A DNA stretch of 64,000 nt from Sympetrum striolatum (GCA_947579665.1 OX388343.1:105467657-105531656), one strand, 5' to 3'; positions 36,470 to 47,774 are shown, numbered from the stretch's first letter. Notes: generated from the sequence alone by a model not told the origin. Translations and numbers: made by a program.

Positions 36470-38850
36470 AATTACAGAAACATTGGCGATAATCTTGCAT
36501 TTATTCGAAAAATTTAAGTTTTTTGGCAATAATTTGCATTTAATTTTAGAAATCCTAGAAGAATTTTGACACATGCTGAAGATTTCAATGAGATATTTCC
36601 AAATATTTTCAAGAAAGCCTTATATTACAGCAGATTACAGAAAAATTGGCGAACATTATGCATTTTACCGAAATATTTCAGTTTTATGGATTTATTTTTC
36701 CTTAAATTTGAAAAAACCTAGAAGATTATCGACTCGATATGAAGATCTCAATGAGCCTTTTCCACATATTTATCAAAATTTTTGTTTTATGGCTTTATTT
36801 AGCCTTAAATTTGAGAAAACGTAGACGAATTTGGACTCGAGTTGAAGATTTCAATGAGGTTTTTTAAGATTTGTTTGAAAAGTCCTTTTATTTCAGCAAA
36901 AAAACAGAAAAATCAGCAAAAACGTTGCATTTTTTTGAGAAAAAATATAGATGAGAAAAAAATAGCAGAATCTTTACCCGATTTAAAGATATGAATGTGA
37001 TATTTCCATATTTTTTTCAAAAAGTCCATTTATTTCAGCAGATTACGGTAAAATCGGCGAAAATCAACCTTTTTTCTTAATGGTTCAGTTTACCTGCTTT
37101 ATTATTCCTTAAATTTAAGAAAATCTAGAAAAGTATTGACTCGTTTTGAAGATTTTATTAAGATCTTTCCAAGTATTTAAATAAATTTAATTTCAGCAAA
37201 TTAAGTACAAAACAGCGAAACTTCCGCATTTTTTCAAATATTTCAGTTTTTTTACTTTTGCCTTAAATTCGAAAACCTTATGCGAATCTTGGCTTATTTT
37301 TTAGATATTAATGATTTCTTTCCAATTATTTTTCAAAAAGTCATTTTTTCAGCAAATTAAAGAAAAATCGGGGAAATATATAAAATCTTCGAATATTTCA
37401 GGTTTTTGGCTTTATTTTGCCTTAAATTTGAGAAATGCTAGTAGAATTTTAACTCGTTATGGAGATTTCAATGAGATCATTACCAAAAGATTTTTCAAAA
37501 GGACATTTTATTTCATCACATTACGGAAAAATCGGCGAAAATTTGTTATTTTTCGAAACATTTCTGTTTTTTTTTTGCTTTATATTTCCTTAAATTTAAG
37601 AAAACCTAGAAGAATTTTGACTCGTTTTGAAGATTATATTGATATATTTCAAAATATTTTTCATGAGGTTCTTTTATTTTAGTAAATTACGGAGAAATTG
37701 ACGAAATTTTGGCAATTTTTCAAAATGTTTCAGTATTCGGGCTTTTTTTGTCCTTAATTTTAGAAAACTTAAAAAAATTTTGACTCGTTTTGAAGAATTT
37801 AATGTGATGCTTAAAAATAGTTTACAAAAAGTCCATTTATTACAGCAAATTGCTGAAAAATTGGCGTAAAGTTTATTCATTCACAATATTTCAGTTTTTT
37901 GGCATTATGTAACCTTAAATTTGAGACAAACTAGAAGAATCTGTACTCCTTCTGAAGATATAAATGAGCTTTTTCCATAGTTGTTTTCAAAAAGTCCTTT
38001 TACTTCAGCAAATTACGGAAAAACGGCGAAAATGTTATATTTTTTCGAAATATTTTGGCTTTATTTTGCTTTAAATATTAGAAATCCGAGATGAATGTTT
38101 ACTTATTCTGGAGATCGTATTAAGATTTTTCCAAATATTTTCATAAACTGCTTTTATTTCAGCAAATAACGTAGAAATTCGCGAAAATTTTGCATTATTT
38201 TGAAATATTTTAGTTTTTTTTATGTATTTTGCCCTAACCTGAAAAACCTAGAAGAATTTAGACTCGTTATGAAGATTTTAATGAAATTTTTCCATATATT
38301 TTCAAAAAAGTCCTTTTATTTCAGCAAATTACGGAGGAATCGGCGAGAATTTTGAATTTTTTCGAAATATTTCTGGTTTTTGGATTAATTTTGCCTTAAA
38401 TTTGAGGAAACGTAGATGAATTTGGACTCGTGTTGAAGATTTCAATGTTATCTTTCAAAATATTTTCAAAAAGTCCTTTTATTTCGGAAAATTACGTAGA
38501 AATGGGAAAAATGTTGCATTTTTAGAAATATTTCAGTTTATAGGCTTTATTTTGCCTTAAATTTGAAAAAATCATAGCAGAATCCTCACCCGAATTTAAT
38601 TTAATATAAATGTGATCTTCCATATTTGTTTTCAAAAACTCCTTTTATTTCATTTCTCATATCAAATTTTAACTCGTTATGGAGATTTCAATGAGATCAT
38701 CACCCAAAGATTTTTCGAAAGGACATTTCATTTCATCACATTACGGAAAAATCGGCGAAAATTTGTTATTTTTCGAAACATTTATGTTTTTTTGCTTTAA
38801 ATTTCCTTAAATTTAAGAAAACCTAGAAGAATTTTGACTCGTTTTGAAGT
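36470..38850 (+). repeat. About 160-bp tandem array (about 14 units)
   Basis: The anchor TTTATTTCAGCAAATTACGG (with variants) recurs near 36,620, 36,885, 37,040, 37,190, 37,350, 37,510, 37,675, 37,840, 38,000, 38,155, 38,320, 38,485 and 38,740. Each unit also has GGCGAAAATTTTGCATTTTT, CGAAATATTTCAG, CCTTAAATTTGAGAAAACC and GACTCGTTTTGAAGATTT boxes. Two stretches, 37,447-37,633 and 38,668-38,848, are far more alike than neighbours are, showing a higher-order duplication of about 1.22 kb. Units contain TTTCAG acceptor-like sites but no consistently open frame. Confidence 0.85.
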
Positions 38851-39257
38851 TTTGACATTTGTATCATTATTTAAAGAGCGCTTCCTTTGGGACATCCGTG
38901 ATTTTGAATTATCGGGAATTTATACTATCTGGAAGTCTGTTAAATATTTTCGGAATTTCGCGGAGTGAAACCAAAGTGGCCGTAATATTGTCCCTAATGT
39001 TTACAAACCATACATATATGATATTGACATTTCAGAAACTTGCGACTTCTTCATACATTCTGACGGAAGTCCTTACCATTGACATGGGTTAAAATCCCCT
39101 TGCATTCAATTATTCAAATGAGAAAATTCTGGAGCTCGGATTTAACAATCGCCTTGGTCGCCAGAGGGACACCTTTACTACGAAGAAATTTCACTAAATT
39201 GTCGTACAATTTGCCTTAGTACTCATAATTTAAATAAGAATCTTCGATTAATTTCTT
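38851..39257. other. No gene seen
   Basis: A 77-codon plus-strand ORF at 38,859 lacks recognisable motifs. The rest is unremarkable. Confidence 0.5.
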
Positions 39258-39545
39258 TTATTTTGGTGCATGTCTGGACTTCGTACGACTATTATCTCCA
39301 ATTTCATTTCGCCAATTAAATGAAGCCTGCAAATGGTAAAAACTAACTTTACGTGCATTTCTTACGTGGAATATTTGCCCTGACCTAGCGTCGAACCAGC
39401 AATTATATTCGAAGACAACCGTTTGACCTTTTTCCATACTGAATTCTCCTTCACACGTTTCACTATCTCCTCCTCCGAGGTCTTCATCTTCTTTCATACC
39501 TCCAAATAACAATCTCACGAACATCTCCGACGTTCCCATTTCTGA
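39258..39545 (-). CDS. Coding-like terminal exon, unknown protein
   Basis: On the minus strand, an acceptor GTTCTTATTTTCAG precedes AAATGGGAACGTCGGAG. An open frame of 93 codons from the ATG at 39,539 ends in TAA at 39,258. The peptide is acidic early (KEDEDLGGGDSETCEGEF), then QTVVFEYNCWFD. Base composition is more balanced than the surroundings and codon use looks coding-like. Because the ATG lies three bases after the AG, it could be the first coding exon after a 5' UTR intron or an internal exon. Part of it (GGTTCGACGCTAGGTCAGG) matches the 172-bp repeat at 35.6 kb, so an origin in that repeat is possible. No upstream exon was identified. Confidence 0.35.
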   Translation of the reverse strand, partial: SEMGTSEMFVRLLFGGMKEDEDLGGGDSETCEGEFSMEKGQTVVFEYNCWFDARSGQIFHVRNARKVSFYHLQASFNWRNEIGDNSRTKSRHAPK

Positions 39546-40563
39546 AAATAAGAACTCAAGTTATAAGTAAAGCATTTACTCTTTTGATATTTTTATACTA
39601 TTTCAACAATACATTGGTTTGCTCCTAAGAATATTTTCAACTCTTTTCATGATTTATATCTAAAACACTGTTTTAAGAGTCAATTGTCTAGATATTTACT
39701 TTACTTTGAATTTGAGAAATATGATAAATAATTTGAGCGCACAAATTAATTAAGAATGACAGAGAGATGCCTTATACGCGCAAAAATATAACTATAGTCT
39801 ATGAGGCATAATTTAAATTAAGTCAAACTTAAGATGTAATTATTCCATTTAAAATATTAAAGGCACGAAAGGAACTTCCGAACTTCAACGTTCATACGAG
39901 CGCCGGTCAGATACATTCGAAATCAGATATTAATGCGGAATTCATACTTAGCATTATCACATTTCCCCCTTTTGGAGTCCCCGAAGTAAAGACTTCATTT
40001 ATAGAATTACCTAAAGCTATTTGAAGAGCTATTTCCTATCTACCGAATCTTAGAGTTACTTTGCAAACTCTATCGACACAATTTTGTATTCACTTCATTA
40101 TGGAAGCCGTCAAAAATGAAAAATACAGTATCGTAAGTCTAAAATAGACGAGATAGAAACTATGATAGGTATATGAAAGTCCATCCATGCTACCTTTCGT
40201 CACATTTTTACTTCCGTTGATGACATCAATTCACTGATTTTAGTGCCGAAATGTTAATAGAAATATTTAAATTATTCTGTTAACATGTTACAGATGAATT
40301 GCGAATTGATCATCGAATATCAGTAATACCAAAACATAAAGAAGGTACACGATATTTTAACGTTCCATGTAGGGAGTGTTTTGCGTACCTTCGTTCTAAC
40401 TCAGATTAAAGCCAAAGCTTTTGCATCATTATTAGATGAAATCAAAATAACGCATACTCTTATCACAAATTTCATAGAAGATGTATTATCATTTTGCGGA
40501 ATTGAATAAAGGGGAGGTCCTCGCTATGCCACTTCGCGGAAAATGAAAAAATGACATTCAAAT
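39546..40563. other. No gene seen
   Basis: AT-rich sequence upstream (on the minus strand) of the 39.3-kb exon. No second exon with convincing motifs could be found. Confidence 0.5.
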
Positions 40564-40785
40564 TCAAAGTAATATTCCACGTCTTGTAGAAATCCATTTC
40601 ATAGAATAAACAACGGACTGGTACCTTTTCCACGACAGTTTTTTTAAGCAAAAGGCTCGGTTTACATACATTTCTTGTGAGAGAAAAAATCTAAATACGC
40701 AGCTTCCTATTGCTACATCAATCACAAAAGCATGTACAAGTCGGAAATCCGCTTTTGGAACGGTTATAACTGCCTCAAATATCAC
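40564..40785 (-). CDS. Possible duplicated exon, copy 1
   Basis: A minus-strand open frame contains AVITVPKADFRLVHAFVID and VAIGSCVFRFFLSQ. The same peptide is encoded at 51,954-52,136, where a clearer acceptor (GATATATCAG) precedes it. Over the shared roughly 100 bp the single base difference is a synonymous Leu codon change. Downstream of SLSQ-like residues the two copies diverge. I recognise no family. The copies lie in block A of the segmental duplication, so conservation may simply reflect recent duplication. Confidence 0.25.
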   Translation of the reverse strand: MIFEAVITVPKADFRLVHAFVIDVAIGSCVFRFFLSQEMYVNRAFCLKKLSWKRYQSVVYSMKWISTRRGILL

Positions 40786-41709
40786 CCAAAATAAAAAAAT
40801 CTTCTCGCATCACTTTAATTTAAACAGTGAAACCGAAAGACTTCTGCAGCGTTTAATATCACTAAGAATTTGAAATGGAATCAAAAATGGAATGAATGGA
40901 AGAATGGAAAAGATTTTATTTTCGTATTTTGAGAACTGCTGAAGTCATTTTTCGGCTATTTTCTTGATATTAAATTATGACATTTTGATTTAAACCATTG
41001 CCCTTGGAAAGCAACGTTATTTAAATTAAGATTCTTAAATACCACTATTTGTTTATTAAAATGAAATTGAATTATAATGAAAATATGTTTTATTTTGATA
41101 CCTATGAGCACTGCTGAAGTCGTTTCTCGGCTATTTTTTGATATCATATTAGAGCATATAAATTTAAACCATTACCTTTGGATACGGTAATTTTTTAATA
41201 TACGAATTTTGAAAACACAAAATGGTTAATTAAATTGAGAGTGGATGATAGTTTTGATTTGATTTGAACACTTTTATCTCCCTCGGACATTCAACCGGAT
41301 GTGTGTATGTTTGTTAAAGACTCGAGAACCGAGAGTCGTAAAACTTTGAAATTCTGCAAATTATTAAAAGTCGACCCCACGCTGAGAACAGGCTACTTTT
41401 TATTTACTTAATTGTCGACGGTTCGAACCCTGACGGATCAAAACGTTTTCATAATAAATTCACCTAAAATTCCATTCCGTTCGTTGCAGGCTTCGATTCT
41501 TCTTCTTCCTTCTAGGATTAGGATTTAAGCCTGTTCCGGCTTCACTAGGCATCTTAAACATGGTATTCCTACTCTCCTTTTACCCAATGGCTTATATTCC
41601 AAAACTTGCTTTGGAAATCTCTCTCTAGGCATTCGCAATATATGCTCTTTCTATCTGTTTTTGTATTCTATAAATAGCTGTGGCATCACCTGAGCTCCTA
41701 GTTCATCCA
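40670..41709. repeat. Segmental duplication block A, copy 1
   Basis: This block matches 51,990-52,197 plus 53,917-54,722 in the same orientation. Shared landmarks are GAGAGAAAAAATCTAAATACG, AAGACTTCTGCAGCGTTTAA, TTTTTCGGCTATTTTCTTG, CATTCAACCGGATGTGTGTA and GAGCTCCTAGTTCATCC. Internally it has a roughly 172-bp tandem repeat (CGGCTATTTTTTGAT near 40,955 and 41,127; CCTTGGAAAGC / CCTTTGGATAC near 41,007 and 41,177). Copy 1 lacks 1.7 kb found in copy 2. Confidence 0.9.
41505..41709 (-). pseudogene. Non-LTR retrotransposon ORF2 C-terminal fragment (RTE-like), copy 1
   Basis: On the minus strand the sequence translates, with interruptions, to EHILRMPRERFPKQ, then LGKRRVG. This is the short C-terminal segment (H-x-x-R-M, then P-K-Q-x-L, then P-x-G-K-R) typical of several non-LTR elements after the reverse transcriptase. 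Only about 200 bp is present and no RT core is attached. The same fragment lies at 54,520-54,722. Confidence 0.6.
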
Positions 41710-41719
41710 TGATGAATTA

Positions 41720-44081
41720 TGTATGATTATTTTTTTATGTATTTTAAGAGCATGACTTATTTTTGAAACCATCTAACATTTTTAAAAGTAAATTCCTATT
41801 GAAAGTTTACAGATTTTAATAAAAGATGGGTAGTCATTTTTTTTACACAAACCCCACAAATATCAACAGTAATGCAAGAGAAATCCTTGAGAAATTAAGA
41901 ACTTGACTGTAAGAAGAAAAGGAGAAGGAATTTTTCTTTTAAAACATCGAATAAGAGAAGAAGTAAAATACTTATAGGGAAGAAATCATCAGATGGACTA
42001 AAGTAATGAGTTACCAGATATTTATGGAGCCAATTAGCAGGATGGTCAATATAAGTGTCCTATTTCATCGTATATCCAATACTGTTGTCAAATATTACAT
42101 AACTTGGGAAAAAAGCAAAATGTATCAGCATCAGATTTCAAATTGGGAACCTTATGAAATAATCAATAAGGCTGTTTAATTTTTTGTGTGAAGCAAGATG
42201 TTTATTCATTAGACTTACCTGTTGATTAAGATTAACTCTTATGATTTAAGATTGTAATTAGACACAGATATACAGTTATCTGTAAGTGGTACATAAAATT
42301 TATTATAATTATATTATATAATTATATTATAACGACTAGACTGTATGATTGTCAACTCACCACTTGAACATCATTTTTCTTACAATAAAATCATATGAGT
42401 ATGCCACATGCAAAATTTATGATGATGGGGACAAAAGATAATATCTATTATACAATTTTTTAAGGTACCCAAATTGTGCTACTTTCACTACAATTCCATT
42501 CAGTCACTTTAATTTTGAAGAAGCTAGACTAACCTAAACTATAGTTAACAGTATATTTCAATGTTTTTAAATGGTTATTTTTGCAAATAACTTCTCAATA
42601 TTGAATTGAATGTCCTTCTAGAAGAATCATGCACCAAAGCTTTTATAAGAAATTCAGTTTATCCATGGATGTTGGTGGTATTAATAGAAAGTAATATGTA
42701 TTTCTATCTATTTAAATAATTTACAACAATCTGCCATGGGCAAGAAACTTGAAGCATCAGTATGATCACAGAATTATATAATTAGAAAAATAAGATTTCT
42801 TGCAAAGTGAATTAGCAGATAAACTACTCTGAGGCACGCAGATAACTTAATTCAGATTGAATATTTTTAGAAGTCTACAATAAATCCTAACTTGAACTAT
42901 CAAAACACTAAAAAAGGTTGAGAGCAGGATTCAATAATGCAGTCTCAAAGAACAACACCAAAGTTTCATGAATAGAATTCATATTTCATTTCAGAAAGAA
43001 TACAGTTTTCATTACATAAAATCTCTTATGTTATACATGGAAAAATACAATAAAGCAAAAGATAAACCAATAATGATTCATTTAAAACCAAACCTACAGA
43101 CTTTCTTCCCAACTGCTACAACACATCTTCATAACCTGAAATCATCTCCATGCTGCAACCAGCAGGGTGTCACCAACGTATCCTTTAAAACAAGCTACTT
43201 ATAAACTTCTAAAATATTGAAAAAATTGTATTAGTTACAAGGATATGAAGTTTTGAAAATTAAATGCAAACTCTTTAAAAACCGCTATCAGTAATAAAAT
43301 ATCTTGGACTAATGAAGATTTAATAATAAAGGCAGTATTGATTCAGTTAACAAGCTAAGAAATTGAAGGTGTTTCAAAGAATCTCTTATATGAAATATTA
43401 AAACTCATACTGTTTGAGAGAATATATCTTTGAAAAGCTACTCTATAGACGTTAAGGACAATAGTTTTTCCTTGCCGCTTTTCAAAAAGTATAAAATGTC
43501 ATCATAATTTCTCAACTGAGCTAGAGTTTTTAATCTTTCATTTTTTTAAAGATTCTCTACAGAGCATGGAATGGAAAACTAGTAGCTCTGCCTAAAACTA
43601 TCCTTAATTTAACAACTAGATCTTTTGCAAGCTAGATATATCCAGCGTAATAAATTAATAAAATTTTTATTTATTTTTGAATGCATCATTTTGTCTTTAA
43701 AGACCCTTTATAATCAGACAAAATCACCAATTCAAAGGTAGAATACTCAAACCCTGTTGACTGTCAAAAGCTTTTGATTGGAAATTAAAATTATTGTGTA
43801 ATTTATATATTGTTGGATTCATAGATGAATAATTTCAACTGTTTATCTTCATCATAAGATCAATTAAATTAACCAATAGCACAAATGGAGGAATATCCTC
43901 TTGAACCAAGGATAGTTAGGTCTTCAAAATGAGTTGGAAGGACTAAATTTGTTAATTTATGTATTATTATATACACATCACTGCAAGTAGATGCCATACC
44001 TGGTGGCAGTTTTAACAATTTAGAAATGCAATTTACTTTAAACACACAGTCAAAATTACATATAATTTTAAAAGGAATTTC
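41720..44081. repeat. Segmental duplication block B, copy 1
   Basis: About 2.36 kb nearly identical to 58,553-60,954, from TGTATGATTATTTTTTTATG to AAAGGAATTTC. It is AT-rich, without recognisable genes. The only ORF of note (42,968-43,204) loses its ATG in copy 2 (ATG to ATT), arguing against a coding role. Differences between copies are scattered substitutions and small indels, plus a 22-bp palindrome-forming insertion in copy 2. Confidence 0.93.
43746..44070 (+). repeat. Left arm of a long inverted repeat
   Basis: Starting CTCAAACCCTGTTGACTGTC, this arm is repeated in inverse orientation at 46,061-46,637. The other arm is longer only because a hAT MITE sits inside it. In the second copy of the duplication the left arm is present (60,625-60,935) but only about 19 bp of the right arm remain (60,955-60,973). 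Confidence 0.9.
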
Positions 44082-44480
44082 TTTGTCTTCACTAAATTCA
44101 TTGTTTAACTTAACTATTTATTTTGTATTATGTAAATAACTTTGAAACCATTCATGATAGTTTCTCCTTACTCTCATTTTATACAGCTTATTCAACAATA
44201 CTTCATGGTTGACTATGTCAAAGGCTTTTTTTAATCAATAAATACTGCAAGTTAATGATTATCATGATCAAGATTTTTGTAAATGTAATTTGAAAATATT
44301 TGTAGCAAGTTTCTTGTTCCCTTGTTTTGTTAAAAACCAAATTGGTTTTCAGATATGAGGTTTTATTTTAGAGCATCCCCAATTAAGTACTTTGCTACAT
44401 ATTTTCTAATATCTTATCAATGCTAGATGAAATGGAGAAAGGCCTAAAGTTTCCATAGTCATTAATCAGTTTTCCTTGAG
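44082..44480 (-). pseudogene. Non-LTR reverse transcriptase fragment
   Basis: Minus-strand translation gives NFRPFSISSSIDKILE, then an NQFGF block, then KKAFDIVNHEVLLNKLYKMR and WFQSYLHN. These are the finger and palm start of a CR1/Rex-like reverse transcriptase. The (F/Y)xDD active site is missing because the frame runs into the inverted-repeat arm. Stops and frameshifts are present. It is part of the 2.5 kb found only in copy 1 of the duplication. Confidence 0.7.
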
Positions 44481-44508
44481 GCATATGCCTCAGGGAAAAC
44501 TGATTAAT
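44461..44508. repeat. Near-perfect 48-bp palindrome
   Basis: ATTAATCAGTTTTCCTTGAG is followed by GCATATGC and then the inverse arm, with a single mismatched pair. It sits exactly at the 5' end of the reverse transcriptase fragment, as if one strand had folded back and been copied. Confidence 0.9.
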
Positions 44509-46060
44509 GGTTACATGAAAACTAGATGGTTAGACTCGGAACTAACTCGGAACTAATGGGCACACAACTTCCGAAACTTAGCCTCCTTATTTATTAAGAA
44601 TTAAGAATAATTTCAGTACTTTTTCGTCAATTCTTCTCTACCTTTACACCCAATAAGGCGCCTCTTAACGTACTTCAAAGATCGGTTTTCAGACATCATT
44701 AGTCTCTAATTGTGTTAATAATACCCGTTGTGTTAATAATTTATTGGTAATAATTAATGATATATTATGATCTTCCACATGTACCCTTCCTCTTTATATG
44801 AGAAAATTGAATTTAAGATGTTGAGAAGGATAGCAAGACACATTGATATAAAGAGATTAGGTAACAATGGAAAGAATGATCATTTATTTATCCTTTTGAT
44901 TCAAATTTCACTTTGAAGGAAATGCAATCAACTTACAGTCCAATTTGAGGGTTTCTTCTACTCTCCCTGTTTCTTAAACAATCACGACCTTCAATGAAAA
45001 CCAGAAACTATCTTTGTCCCCAGGTTGTGAGCAATTCATAGTTATCTCCTAAGCATGACGTAAGTTCCTCATGGAGTGGAAGGAGTGAACATTTATAGGA
45101 ATAATATAGGAATTAAAGTAAGATGTTTAATGAACCTTAGAAAGACCTGCAGATGTATTCTCTTCTTCCATTTTGCTCTTAGTAGAGATTTTGGAGAAAG
45201 CATTAATTCATCCAACAAAGCCTCATAAACCTAAAGTGGAAGGGATCAATTTCTTCCTTCATAAGAACGTGTAAGGGATGTGAACAATGCAACAACCTCA
45301 ATTTCATAAAAACATTGAGACAAATATCATGAAATTTTTAATTAATAAAAGTATATAACTATAACTATTTTTACTTTCTGTGAATCATTAGTGATGAACC
45401 TACCCATTGCAATAACTTGTAGCATGACACAAGTTATACTTTCTCAATTCAAAGCATAATCAGAGATATTACTTTTTATTTGAACTTCAATACAATATGA
45501 CCCATATATTGTATCAGAAATTAGAATTATGATCTTAGGAAATATGATATTATAATTACAAATATGATTGTATCATTATATTGGTTCCTGAAAGGTAAAT
45601 GTAAGAATGCTTGAATGCATTAATATTAAAAATTGTTGGATTAAGATAAGTTAAGCTATCCCCATTTTTATAAAACATTTGCCACTCAAAAAAGATATTT
45701 TGCATTTTTTTAACTATCCTATCTGGTTTAGAAAGAAAAAAATGTCATGAAAAACTTCAGAGCAAAAGATTATAGAAATTTTTCATTATTTTGCTTGAGA
45801 TTGACACAGACTGGGGTGGATAATTCACATCTTGAGTTAAATCACTCAAGGAAAGAGCTGATGGAATTGTAATACATCATGCATAAATAAAATTGATTGG
45901 TATTTCTGTAGACCAAAGATCTCAAGATCATAGAAATAGTTGCTTACTTGAACGGTTGATTATAACTGCCTAAGATAGGTTTTCTGAGGGGTTTCCCTAC
46001 CTTTGGAGCAAATTCCAGAGAGATGTATGTACCCCTCATTTCTAGTAACCATTCTTTTTG
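44509..46060. other. No gene seen
   Basis: AT-rich sequence found only in copy 1 of the segmental duplication. Short ORFs only. Confidence 0.5.
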
Positions 46061-46637
46061 AAATAACATGTAATTTTTACTGTGTGCAGGTACGGATCTA
46101 TAAAAAATTTTGGGGGGGGGGTCCGATCGAAAAATTAAAAAATAGAATATATTTCGGCTTTCACAAAACGTGATGTTAAAATTGTGTTAGACAAACTCGA
46201 ATATTTTTGCTAGTGATTGCTTATTAAATTGTGTTTTATTTGCGTTATTCGAGTTTCATTTTCGAAAAATAGGCACAAGTGAAATTTCGGGGGGGGTCCA
46301 GACCCCCAGGACCACCCCCCTGGATCCGTCCCTGACTGTGTGTGAAGTAAATTGCATTTCTAAATTGTTAAAACTGCCACCAGGTATGGCATCTACTTGC
46401 AGTGATGTGTATATAATAATACATTTATTAACAAATTTAGTCCTTCCAACTCATTTTGAAGACCTATCTATCCTTGGTTCAAGAGGATATTCCTCCATTT
46501 GTGCTATTGGTTAATTTAATTGATCTAATGATGAAGATAAACAGTTGAAATCATTCATCTATGAATCCAATAATATATAAATTACACAATAATTTTAATT
46601 TCTAATCAAAAGCTTTTGACAGTCAACAGGGTTTGAG
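46061..46637 (-). repeat. Right arm of the long inverted repeat
   Basis: This is the reverse complement of 43,746-44,070, ending ACAGTCAACAGGGTTTGAG. It is interrupted by the hAT MITE at 46,087-46,334. Without it the arm is about 320 bp, the same size as the left arm. Confidence 0.9.
46087..46334. mobile_element. hAT-type MITE, 248 bp, with 8-bp target-site duplication
   Basis: Terminal inverted repeats CAGGTACGGATC and GGATCCGTCCCTG are of the CAGGGACGGATCC type. They are flanked by a perfect 8-bp duplication ACTGTGTG (46,079-46,086 and 46,335-46,342), which is the hAT hallmark. The empty site is visible in the inverted arm and in copy 2 (TTTACACACACAGTC), confirming insertion after the arms formed. 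Poly-G and poly-C runs lie just inside the ends. No coding capacity. Confidence 0.92.
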
Positions 46638-47138
46638 TTATTGGGAGCAAAAGATAATGGGGAATGCAGATTAAGCAACAGTGAGGCATTAGGGTAAAAA
46701 GTAATGTTAGGGGAAGACATGGGGATAAAATAAATCATTTCAGATGGCAGAAGGTGCTGCTTGGCTGAAAAGAAAGGTGAAGTTACTTGTTATTGTAGGT
46801 ACCTCCGGTAGTGTGATTGGTGTTGTTGCAAATGTTATTTTGTGTCAGTGTGAAATGTAACGATGAAGAGAGTGTTTGTTTTGTTGTGGTGAAGATTACC
46901 ATTTACGTTTGACTTTCTTTTTATAAGGAATGAATTTTAATTTTGTTGCAACCATTTTTGGTCGTCTATAATTCTTTTCTTTTTTCGGTGTTCTTTAGGG
47001 AAATAGTTCCAAATGTATTGGAGGAGAGGATTTTCTAGATTTGATAATTTTAGTTCAAATTTTTCAACCATTTTTGCCACAAGATTACTGACAGTGGTTA
47101 GCTGATGGTAGCTTTTGATTTCTTTAAGAGGCACTAAG
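46619..47138 (-). repeat. Segmental duplication block C, copy 1: Jockey 3' end
   Basis: About 520 bp nearly identical to 60,955-61,472, from ACAGTCAACAGGG to GGCACTAAG. On the minus strand it holds the last codons of a Jockey-like ORF2 (46,937-47,138: EIKSYHQLTTVSNLVAKMVE and IWNYFPKEHRKK) and its 3' untranslated region. At 47,139 the similarity to the longer element at 61.5-63.4 kb stops abruptly. Confidence 0.9.
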
Positions 47139-47567
47139 TGTCAGGGTTTCTCTTGCGAATAAAGATTAGAGGTTTTTGAAAACGAAAGAGCTTTATTTAC
47201 CTTTAAGGACGACCGGCGGAAAAAGAGAGCTGCAAGTCAAAAGAGCGAAGGCGGCAGAGATACGGCGATGGATGCAGACAATTTCGCGTGGCTACAATCA
47301 CACGCAGTCTGTTTTAAGGGGCAAACTGCTCATTGTTTATACATTCTACGAAAAAGGGAAAAATGAGTAGGAGGGGCAACCAGGTTACGGGAGACTCTGA
47401 CTCTACGTTAGATCTGGTCGTTATGTGCTAAATTCGTGGCTAATTAAAACTAAGAGATCACGAGCTGCGCGATGGGAGCGAATCGGAATTCCTTCGCCTT
47501 ATCCCTTTTGTATTCGAGGTCAGTTCAAAAATAAAAATATTTTCTCTACTCCATCCCTGGTATAACA
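47139..47567 (+). other. Unassigned segment, possibly a solo LTR
   Basis: Sequence begins TGTCAGGGTTTCTC right where block C ends and reaches TATAACA at 47,567. It has an AATAAAG near the start and a higher GC content than its surroundings. TGT...ACA ends and about 430 bp length would suit a solo LTR, but no matching 4-6-bp flanking duplication was found, so this is weak. A 64-codon plus-strand ORF inside has no known motif. Confidence 0.25.
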
Positions 47568-47570
47568 GCT

Positions 47571-47774
47571 TTATACTGTGTGACTGTGCTTCCCAAATAT
47601 GCCAAGGACATCCTCAATTTCGGATAAAGTTCGCGCCTCCCAATCTCTAAGTTCTTCGACAGTTAAAAACCTCGTAGCGAATTTTGGAGTAGCCCTTAAC
47701 AGTGCAATTTCATCAGTGAAACATACAGTGACGGAATGTAACCGTAAGAGTGTCAATTCCCGTATTTCTTTCAT
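47571..47774 (-). CDS. Short coding-like ORF, unknown
   Basis: 67 codons on the minus strand, ATG at 47,774 to TAA at 47,571. The peptide is TDEIALLRATPKFATRFLTV followed by EELRDWEARTLSEIEDVLG: leucine-rich, acidic and helical-looking. The composition is more balanced than in neighbouring DNA. An in-frame TGA lies just before the ATG, and a GGATTATTTTTAG acceptor-like site lies about 10 bp upstream. No family recognised; it could be a degraded gene or element remnant. Confidence 0.3.
   Translation of the reverse strand: MKEIRELTLLRLHSVTVCFTDEIALLRATPKFATRFLTVEELRDWEARTLSEIEDVLGIFGKHSHTV

Noticed and set aside
41395..41440. tRNA gene suggested by ACGGTTCGAACCCTGA
   Set aside because: The T-stem does not pair and no A box or cloverleaf can be drawn; the same string recurs in block A copy 2 as repeat sequence.
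42968..43204. 78-codon ORF in block B copy 1
   Set aside because: The ATG is lost in copy 2 (ATT) and the sequence has no coding-like composition.
47139..47567. Solo LTR with TGT...ACA ends
   Set aside because: No matching 4-6-bp flanking duplication was found, and the right boundary is arbitrary; kept only as an unassigned segment.
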